Assembly (NCBI GenBank): GCA_019348435.1
Contig: JAHWJM010000050.1
Location: 1 to 10,850, forward strand
DNA length: 10,850 bases
Source of the DNA: Actinomycetota bacterium
GTDB lineage: Bacteria > Actinomycetota > Thermoleophilia > Solirubrobacterales > Solirubrobacteraceae
Direction: 5' to 3'
This document shows, in pieces, positions 6,630-10,850 of the stretch (position 1 is its first letter; the number at the start of each line of letters is the position of its first letter). The translations under genes were made by a program, and so were the position numbers. The notes under the pieces were generated by a model. That model was given only the letters and a program-made list of their open reading frames with translations, was not told the DNA's origin and searched no databases.

Positions 6630-6884
6630 ATGCGCCCGGTCACCGTATACAGCGACGAGATCTGCACCCTGTGCCATTCGGTGGAGAACCTGCTCAACGT
6701 CCGTGAGATCCCATACGAGAAGGTCATGGTGGAGGAAGGAACGGACGCCTACGACGAGCTCGTGCAGCGCACCGGCATGAAGTCGCTGCCGCAGGTCTTC
6801 ATCGGCAACATGCTGCTCGGCGGCTACCGGGAGACGCTCGCCGCCGACCAGGCGGGGATGCTCGCCGACCTGCTCGTCGATTGA
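6630..6884 (+). CDS. Glutaredoxin-like protein, dithiol CTLC active site (second of three)
   Basis: An 84-residue thioredoxin-fold protein with C12-T-L-C15 after the first strand, the cis-Pro loop SLPQVFIG (52-59, P54) and the GG pair at 64-65 used for thiol-cofactor binding in glutaredoxins. CTLC is not one of the classical CPYC/CPWC motifs. The two cysteines permit disulfide exchange with protein or mycothiol substrates. It starts 2 nt after the first gene's stop and has no good ribosome site of its own, so translation probably depends on termination of that gene. It shares the C-terminal signature GMLADLLVD and gapless length with its neighbours, and it is closest to the third copy (about 38 of 84 positions identical, counted by eye). 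Confidence 0.9.
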   Translation: MRPVTVYSDEICTLCHSVENLLNVREIPYEKVMVEEGTDAYDELVQRTGMKSLPQVFIGNMLLGGYRETLAADQAGMLADLLVD

Positions 6885-6942
6885 TCGTTGGCGGGCCTGG
6901 CCTGACCGGCCGCGGCGGCTCCGGGCGCCACCGGCCGCGCAC

Positions 6943-6948
6943 TACCCT
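6943..6948 (+). promoter_or_regulatory. -10 element of the third glutaredoxin gene
   Basis: TACCCT ends 9 nt before the ATG at 6958, the same class and spacing as TAGACT before the first glutaredoxin. It sits in the 73-bp gap after the second copy, suggesting the third copy can be transcribed alone. The gap also holds a direct repeat of CCGGCCGCG about 25 bp apart (near 6906 and 6931) of unknown meaning. Confidence 0.45.
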
Positions 6949-6957
6949 TCTGAACCC

Positions 6958-7212
6958 ATGCGCGACGTCATCGTCTACACGACGGAGTCCTGCTCGTTCT
7001 GCACGCGCGTGAAGATGCTCCTGCGCTCGCAGGACATCGACTTCGAGGAGGTCAACCTCGCCGGTGATCCCGAGGGCGTCATCGCGCTCGCCGAGAAGAC
7101 CGGCATGATGACGCTGCCGCAGGTGACCGTCGGCGGGATCCTCGTCGGCGGATACGACGAGACGGCGCGCGCCGCATCGTCCGGCATGCTCGCGGACCTG
7201 CTCGCCGACTGA
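6958..7212 (+). CDS. Glutaredoxin/mycoredoxin-like protein, dithiol CSFC active site (third of three)
   Basis: An 84-residue thioredoxin-fold protein: C12-S-F-C15 after strand VIVYTTES, TLPQVTVGG at 52-60 with cis-Pro P54, and GG at 64-65. This is the most canonical member of the trio and could serve as a mycoredoxin- or NrdH-like disulfide reductase, the common role for small dithiol glutaredoxins in mycothiol-producing actinobacteria; that role is inference. It ends GMLADLLAD, nearly identical to the ends of the two upstream copies, supporting descent by tandem duplication. It has its own apparent promoter and is followed by a GC-rich hairpin separating it from the convergent AbiEi/DUF559 remnant. 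Confidence 0.9.
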   Translation: MRDVIVYTTESCSFCTRVKMLLRSQDIDFEEVNLAGDPEGVIALAEKTGMMTLPQVTVGGILVGGYDETARAASSGMLADLLAD

Positions 7213-7216
7213 CTCC

Positions 7217-7233
7217 GGCGGCCTCGCGCCGCC
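7217..7233. terminator. GC-rich hairpin between convergent genes
   Basis: GGCGGC-ctcgc-GCCGCC forms a perfect 6-bp stem with a 5-nt loop within the 25 bp between the third glutaredoxin stop and the stop of the convergent DUF559 gene. No T-run follows on either side, so it would be the U-less type of terminator often proposed in high-GC actinobacteria. Confidence 0.45.
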
Positions 7234-7237
7234 AGCG

Positions 7238-7976
7238 CTACGCCAAAAGCGCGCGGAGTGTCTGCGCTACGGCCGCCGCGTCGGTCACGAGCCGGCGGTG
7301 CGTGAAGCGCACGACGCGGTAGCCCATCATCGTCAGCCGTGCGTCCCGCTCGCGGTCGCGTTCGAACGCCTGTGGCGTGAGGTGGAACTCTCGGCCGTCT
7401 GTCTCGACGATGAGGCGATGTGCCCGCCAGAAGAAGTCGACCTCGGCGTCCTCCACGATGACGTTGACCTCCGGCCGCTCGATGCCGTGGGCGTCGCACA
7501 GGTCGAGCATCAGAATCTCGAGCTCCGAACGCTTCAGGAACGGCTCGTCGTGGACGGACCCGAGGATGCGGTGCAGGACCCCGACGCCCGGCCGCCGCGA
7601 GCGTGAGCGACCGGTGCGCGACGATGCCCGGCCGTCGCCCGCGGCCGGCGGCTGTCGGCACCGTCACGTGTACAAAGGCCGAGTCGCTGTGCCGCAGGCC
7701 CCAGAGTGCGGCGGCACTCACATGGCTCAGCACCGCTCCCTCGCCCAGCGCGAGCACGGCCGCCAGCCAACGGCCTTCGCGCGAGATCCGCGCGTGGCCG
7801 ACCGCGAACACTCCGCGGTGCAGCCGATGCAGACGGTGATTGCGCACGCGCAGGTTGATCGCCCCGACGCCGAGGCCGGCGCGGCGCAGCTGCGCATACG
7901 TAGCAACTCCGTGCTGCTTGAACGCGATACGCGCGACCGCGGCGTCCGGACTGGTGGTGGCGCGCGGCGAGCCCAC
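7238..7976 (-). pseudogene. Broken AbiEi-like/DUF559 protein (internal deletion with frameshift)
   Basis: Two halves of one gene family lie in different frames. The N-terminal half (from about GTG 7976) reads AAVARIAFKQHGVATYAQLR, then HRLHRGVFAVGH and GEGAVLSHVSAAALWGLR, matching the winged-helix plus middle domain of AbiEi-like antitoxin-type proteins, and reaches RRPGIVAHRSLTLAAA near 7590. The C-terminal half resumes one frame away with RRPGVGVLHRIL, ELEILMLDLC, then the DUF559 nuclease-like core VDFFWRAHRLIVETDG, AFERDRERDARLT and GYRVVRFT, ending at 7238. Intact relatives, as I remember them, have roughly 55-60 more residues between the halves (the IPVTxxxRTLxDLA segment). A deletion of about 170 bp that also shifts the frame explains this. 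The DUF559 part alone has an ATG at 7510 and could still be translated as a 90-residue Vsr-like fragment. Such genes are often orphans in Thermoleophilia, and no partner toxin is seen. The start is uncertain (an ATG lies at 8072). Confidence 0.75.
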
Positions 7977-8035
7977 CTCGGTACAAGGCGCCAGCCCGCG
8001 GATTCTCGCCCCCACCCCCGGTGGGATGGCAGCCT

Positions 8036-8122
8036 GACGCAAACGTGTCCGCAACGAACACCAACCCGCCACGCCCCCCGGGCGGCGACCTGCGGCGGCA
8101 CAGGCGGACGCAGACGTGGCCG
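8036..8122. repeat. Imperfect direct repeat between the AbiEi/DUF559 remnant and fpg
   Basis: GACGCAAACGTGTCCG (8036-8051) and GACGCAGACGTGGCCG (8107-8122) match at 14 of 16 positions and lie in the 153-bp gap upstream of the AbiEi-like gene. The gap also contains a CCCACC-ccc-GGTGGG stem (8011-8025) with no T-run. The meaning is unknown and the match may be chance in GC-rich DNA. Confidence 0.25.
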
Positions 8123-8129
8123 CTGTGAG

Positions 8130-9020
8130 CTAGCGCGTGCGCCGGAGCCGCGGGCGCGTCTGGCAGGACTCGCAGGCGTACGTGCCCCGCCCCGCCGCGA
8201 CGAACTTGCGCACGGGGCTGCCGCAGACGGCGCACGGCTCGCCCTCGCGGTCGTGGACGAGAAACTCGTTCTGGAAGGCGCCCTTGACCCCGTCGGGATG
8301 GCGGAAGTCGTCGATCGAGGCCCCGCCGGCACCGATACCGGCCTCGAGCGACGCGACGAGCGCATCGCGCAGTGCCGCCACCTGCGGGCGCTTCAGCACG
8401 CCGGCGCTGCGCAGTGGGTGGATGCGGGCGCGAAAGAGCGCCTCGTTGGCGTAGATGTTGCCGACGCCCGCCACCCGCCGCTGGTCGAGCAGCAGCGCCT
8501 TGATCGGCGTGCGCCGCTTGCGCGTCTGCAGATACAGGTGCTCGGTCGTGAACTCCGAGCTCAGCGGCTCGATGCCGAGGCGCGCGTCGAGGAACTCCTC
8601 GAGGTCGCGATAGCCGAGCGCGAGCTCGCCGGTGCCGAAGCGGCGCGGGTCGCAGAAGCTCACGACGTGGCGGGCCTGCGTCCCGGAGTCGGCCGAGCCG
8701 GCAGAGCCGACGGACGGCGGATCGTCGAGCACGAGGCGCACGCGCGTATAGAGCGTCTCCTCCGGCGCGTCGTAGAGCATCGTGCCCGTCATGCGCAGGT
8801 GCATGAGCAGGTAGACCTCGTCCTCAGCCTCCCAGATGAGGTACTTGCCGCGCCGCGAGAGGCGCTCGATCGTGCGGCCCTCGAGCGCGTCCTTGAGCTC
8901 CTGCGGGTGGGCGGGCTGACACCACTTCGCGTCGCGGACGTCAACCGCACGCAGGATCCGCCCCTCGACAAGCGGCGCGAGCCGTCGGCGGATCGTCTCG
9001 ACCTCGGGAAGCTCGGGCAT
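8130..9020 (-). CDS. mutM: Formamidopyrimidine-DNA glycosylase
   Basis: A 296-residue base-excision repair enzyme (Fpg/MutM) that removes 8-oxoguanine and formamidopyrimidines and nicks the strand by beta/delta elimination. It begins MPELPEVETI: after Met removal P2 is the catalytic nucleophile, with E3 and E6 in the active site. K59 (SRRGKYLIWE) is the conserved lysine. VAGVGNIYANEAL (183-195) is the helix-two-turn-helix region. The C-terminal zinc finger is C263, C266, C283 and C286 (CAVCGSP and YACESCQ). A Ser/Gly/Ala-rich loop of about 14 residues (103-116) sits before HVVSFCDPRRFG and looks like a surface insertion. The start is fixed by the need for N-terminal Pro; the frame is open further upstream but has no usable start. 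A TAGGCT -10 lies 10 nt ahead. Assignment is certain. Confidence 0.96.
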   Translation of the reverse strand: MPELPEVETIRRRLAPLVEGRILRAVDVRDAKWCQPAHPQELKDALEGRTIERLSRRGKYLIWEAEDEVYLLMHLRMTGTMLYDAPEETLYTRVRLVLDDPPSVGSAGSADSGTQARHVVSFCDPRRFGTGELALGYRDLEEFLDARLGIEPLSSEFTTEHLYLQTRKRRTPIKALLLDQRRVAGVGNIYANEALFRARIHPLRSAGVLKRPQVAALRDALVASLEAGIGAGGASIDDFRHPDGVKGAFQNEFLVHDREGEPCAVCGSPVRKFVAAGRGTYACESCQTRPRLRRTR

Positions 9021-9030
9021 CGCTGCCCTG

Positions 9031-9036
9031 AGCCTA
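9031..9036 (-). promoter_or_regulatory. -10 element of fpg/mutM
   Basis: TAGGCT on the minus strand ends 10 nt before the fpg ATG, giving a leader of only a few bases. CAGGGC between them could also act as a short ribosome site. No clear -35 was found 16-18 bp upstream. Confidence 0.4.
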
Positions 9037-9070
9037 GCCTCGGACGGGTCCTCGACGTAGACGGGCAGGG

Positions 9071-9088
9071 GCCCGCGAGCGAGCGGGC
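9071..9088 (-). terminator. Hairpin after the lipoprotein gene
   Basis: GCCCGC-gagcga-GCGGGC is a perfect 6-bp stem with a 6-nt loop in the 112-bp gap between the lipoprotein stop (9133) and fpg. It lies about 45 bp past that stop and upstream of the fpg -10, where a terminator would be expected. There is no T-run, so it is only a candidate. Confidence 0.35.
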
Positions 9089-9132
9089 TGGCGAAGCCGG
9101 CGCGGCCCCGGCCGAGATGATCGCGGGCGCCC

Positions 9133-9717
9133 TCAGGGCGAGCCGGCCGACGGCTTGCTGAGCCGCAGCGAGCGCGTCATCGGGCCGAAGACCTGCTCGT
9201 CGACGCGCGCGAAGTCGCGCGGCGGGGCGAAGGCGTCGATCACGACCTCCGCCCCATGCCCGTAGGCGTGCAGCGAGCGCATCGAGCGCTGGATCGACCC
9301 GTTCACGAGGTTCGTGCCCGTGCCTACGACCTCGACGCCGCGGAAGCCGGGCTTCAACACCAGCCGCGTCGAGGTGAGCTCGAACGTCGGGTCGCGGCTC
9401 TCGATCTGCGCGACGAGCGCCTGCCGCGCGGCATCGAGCTGATCGCGCGTCTCGGGCAGCGGCTCGGTTCGCTCGTAGCGCCAGACTCCAACCTGCGCGT
9501 CGCCGATCGCGACCGTCGCCAGCTGCGGCTCCTGGCCCTCCACCACGCGCCAGTTCGTCGGTGCGCGGAACCGAACGCCTTCGGACTTGAAGACCACGTC
9601 GCGGAAACCCTTCGGCGCGGAGATCAGGCCGAGCTCGGGAGCCGGCCTGCGATCGTTGCCGCAGCCGGCGAGCAGGACGGTGGCGCCGACGACGAGCGTG
9701 AGCAGGATGCGGCGCAC
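9133..9717 (-). CDS. Small secreted lipoprotein of unknown function
   Basis: A 194-residue protein with a clear lipoprotein signal: R2-R3, a hydrophobic stretch (residues 4-17), and the lipobox L16-A17-G18-C19, so the mature protein should be lipid-anchored outside the membrane at C19. The mature part contains GVRFRAPTNWRVVEG, AIGDAQVGVWRYER and GFRGVEVVGTG, a pattern of short beta strands recalling the PsbP/DcrB-like (DUF1795-type) fold of small lipoproteins that begin with an F-x-x-P-x-x-W segment. That fold is my inference, and I do not recognise a specific family. The start is GTG 9717, which places the Arg pair right at the N-terminus. GACAAT lies 6 nt ahead. xerD ends 12 nt upstream on the same strand, so read-through from xerD is also possible. 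Confidence 0.85.
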   Translation of the reverse strand: MRRILLTLVVGATVLLAGCGNDRRPAPELGLISAPKGFRDVVFKSEGVRFRAPTNWRVVEGQEPQLATVAIGDAQVGVWRYERTEPLPETRDQLDAARQALVAQIESRDPTFELTSTRLVLKPGFRGVEVVGTGTNLVNGSIQRSMRSLHAYGHGAEVVIDAFAPPRDFARVDEQVFGPMTRSLRLSKPSAGSP

Positions 9718-9723
9718 CCGCTC

Positions 9724-9729
9724 ATTGTC
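9724..9729 (-). promoter_or_regulatory. -10-like element of the lipoprotein gene
   Basis: GACAAT on the minus strand (4 of 6 matches to TATAAT) ends 6 nt before the GTG at 9717. It lies directly after the xerD stop codon, within the 12-bp gap, and would give a leaderless mRNA. This is a weaker match than the TANNNT sites elsewhere in the window. Confidence 0.3.
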
Positions 9730-10725
9730 TCAACTGCCGGGCGACGAGCCGCCGGCCACGCCAGCGCCCACGCCCGCACGCGGGTGCGCGCGGAAGTAGA
9801 CGTCCTTCAGGCGGTCGGCCGACAGGTGCGTGTAGATCTGCGTCGTCGCCACATCGGCGTGGCCGAGCATCTCCTGTAGCGAGCGCAGGTCGCAGCCGCC
9901 GGCGAGCAGGTGCGTCGCGAACGTGTGGCGCAACGTGTGCGGGCTCATCCGTCCCGCCAGCCCGGCGCTCGCCGCGTGGCGCTGGACGATCTTGTACAGG
10001 CCCTGCCGCGTGAGGCCGGTGCCACGGTGGTTGACGAACAGGTGGCGCTCCTCGCGTAGGCCGACGAGCTTCGGGCGCCCGTGCTCGAGGTACGCGCGCG
10101 CGGCCATGACCGCTTGACGGCCGACGGGGATGAGGCGCTCCTTGGAGCCCTTCCCGTGCGCGCGCACGACGCCGGCGCGCAGGTCGACGCTGCCGACGGT
10201 CAGGTCCACCGCCTCGCTCGACCGGAGGCCGCAGGCATACATGAGCTCGAGCATCGCGCGGTCGCGCAGCGCCGCCGGCGCGTCCCCGCGGGGGGCGGCG
10301 AGGAGCTTTGCGACCTCGTCACGCGTCAGCACCTGCGGCAGCTTCTGGCTCTTGCGCGGCGAGCGCAGCTCGGCGGTTGGGTCATGGTCGATGATCTCCT
10401 CCCGGCGCAGGTGACGGTAGAAGGAGCGCAGGCAGGCGGTCTTGCGCTGGATCGTCGCGGGGGCGACCGGCGGTCGCTGGGGGCCGCCCTCACGCAGCTC
10501 CGAGAGAAACCGCGCAAGCTCGGTGTGACCGAGCGTCGTCGCGTCGAGATGGTCGCGCACGAGGAAGTGGCCGAACTGCAGGAGGTCTGAGCGGTAGGCC
10601 TCCAGCGTGTTGCGCGACAGGCCGCGCTCGAACTCGAGGTAGGCGAGGAAGTCGAGCACGTGGTGCTCGAACGGACGGGCTGGACGGATTGGATGTGTGG
10701 TGGGATCGGTCCGGGCGACGGCCAT
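9730..10725 (-). CDS. xerD: Tyrosine recombinase XerD
   Basis: A 331-residue site-specific recombinase expected to resolve chromosome dimers at dif. The N-terminal SAM-like core-binding domain covers about residues 19-110 (FLAYLEFERGLSRNTLEAYR). The C-terminal catalytic domain carries the full set: R168 (YACGLRSSE), K192 (GKGSKERLIPVG), H263 and R266 (SPHTLRHTFATHLL), H289 (EMLGHADVATTQ) and nucleophile Y298 (IYTHL). The spacing between them equals that of E. coli XerD. The HPRA near the end is also XerD-like; a Gly/Ala/Ser-rich tail of about 16 residues follows. The start at ATG 10725 gives a normal-length N-terminus. The short upstream gene remnant resembles a NUDIX hydrolase, matching the NUDIX-xerD order known from mycobacteria, so this is the chromosomal Xer and not a mobile-element integrase. 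XerC versus XerD was decided on these features only. Confidence 0.92.
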   Translation of the reverse strand: MAVARTDPTTHPIRPARPFEHHVLDFLAYLEFERGLSRNTLEAYRSDLLQFGHFLVRDHLDATTLGHTELARFLSELREGGPQRPPVAPATIQRKTACLRSFYRHLRREEIIDHDPTAELRSPRKSQKLPQVLTRDEVAKLLAAPRGDAPAALRDRAMLELMYACGLRSSEAVDLTVGSVDLRAGVVRAHGKGSKERLIPVGRQAVMAARAYLEHGRPKLVGLREERHLFVNHRGTGLTRQGLYKIVQRHAASAGLAGRMSPHTLRHTFATHLLAGGCDLRSLQEMLGHADVATTQIYTHLSADRLKDVYFRAHPRAGVGAGVAGGSSPGS

Positions 10726-10806
10726 GCGCCCGGACTTCGCCGCCCGCGTGTCGATCCATTGCCGTGCAACGCGGCGTGCGCCATCACCTCAACGCGACCC
10801 GCGGGC

Positions 10807-10850
10807 TCAGCAGCGCGTCGCGCGCAGCCACTGCAGCCCGATGATCGTCT
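10807..10850 (-). CDS. 3' end of a probable NUDIX hydrolase (ADP-ribose pyrophosphatase-like)
   Basis: Only the last 14 codons are inside the window. On the minus strand they read TIIGLQWLRATRC followed by TGA at 10809-10807, with G or C at every complete third position, which favours this frame over the alternative one ending further on. NUDIX ADP-ribose pyrophosphatases commonly end with a KTIxGLLxL-like helix, and in mycobacteria such a gene lies immediately upstream of xerD. The identity therefore rests on a short match plus synteny. An 81-bp gap follows before xerD, in which I see no clear promoter. Confidence 0.4.
   Translation of the reverse strand, partial: TIIGLQWLRATRC

Noticed and set aside
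8011..8025. CCCACC-ccc-GGTGGG hairpin as an fpg terminator
   Set aside because: More than 100 bp past the fpg stop, a 3-nt loop and no T-run; too weak to call.
7238..8129. AbiEi-like gene as half of a type IV toxin-antitoxin pair
   Set aside because: The C-terminus is a DUF559 domain, not an AbiEi antitoxin C-terminus; no AbiEii nucleotidyltransferase toxin is nearby, and the gene is broken.
9021..9132. Gap upstream of fpg is open in the fpg frame and has codon-like composition
   Set aside because: No usable start codon, and Fpg must begin Met-Pro-Glu so that Pro becomes the N-terminal nucleophile. The openness is probably chance in GC-rich DNA.
9730..10725. Tyrosine recombinase as an integrase marking a mobile element
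   Set aside because: Full XerD signatures, a NUDIX-like neighbour and no att repeats, phage genes or tRNA nearby; it is the chromosomal Xer.
10726..10806. Alternative minus-strand frame ending nearer xerD as the true upstream gene
   Set aside because: Its third codon positions include several A/T, whereas the frame ending at 10807 has only G/C in its complete codons and a NUDIX-like end.

Overview
The window is very GC-rich, with a strong G/C bias at third codon positions. It carries mostly housekeeping genes. Several things point to a high-GC actinobacterium, most plausibly class Thermoleophilia (Solirubrobacterales-like): GTG starts, possible leaderless promoters, a mycobacterial-style NUDIX-xerD junction, and an AbiEi/DUF559 gene of a type abundant in that class. 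The taxonomic call is inference from gene content, not from a marker phylogeny.

Layout, left to right. (1) Minus strand 1-370: the 5' part of a MobA/MocA-like nucleotidyltransferase, overlapping by 4 bp the end of an unusual ORF (367-900). That ORF begins as a normal DnaG primase zinc-finger domain and ends as the C-terminal tail of an XdhC/CoxI molybdenum-hydroxylase maturation factor. (2) Minus strand: dgt (923-1987), directly upstream of dnaG. (3) Plus strand: a zinc-less quinone-oxidoreductase-like MDR protein (2057-2980), divergent from dgt. (4) Minus strand: ppdK (2996-5608) and, 11 bp upstream, recO (5620-6357). From memory, recO / ppdK / dgt / dnaG recalls a gene order seen in other Gram-positive phyla, normally continuing to rpoD. 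Here it stops abruptly inside dnaG. (5) Plus strand: three small glutaredoxin-fold genes, each exactly 84 codons, aligning without gaps, with active sites CGFS, CTLC and CSFC. (6) Minus strand: a broken AbiEi-like/DUF559 gene (7238-7976), fpg/mutM (8130-9020), a small lipoprotein (9133-9717), xerD (9730-10725), and the last codons of a probable NUDIX hydrolase (10807-10850).

Two themes stand out. First, two ORFs look like products of internal joins at GC-rich microhomology: dnaG::xdhC near 541-570 and AbiEi::DUF559 near 7583-7605. These are either real deletions or rearrangements, or assembly artefacts; the first decides whether the left 540 bp belong beside the rest. Second, seven start codons have a -10-like hexamer (mostly TANNNT) only 6-10 nt upstream, as expected for leaderless or very short-leader mRNAs.

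I see no tRNA, rRNA, CRISPR array, insertion sequence or prophage. Apart from the tandem glutaredoxin set and the chimeric primase, I do not see a multi-gene system that looks new. All gene-free stretches are shorter than 300 bp.
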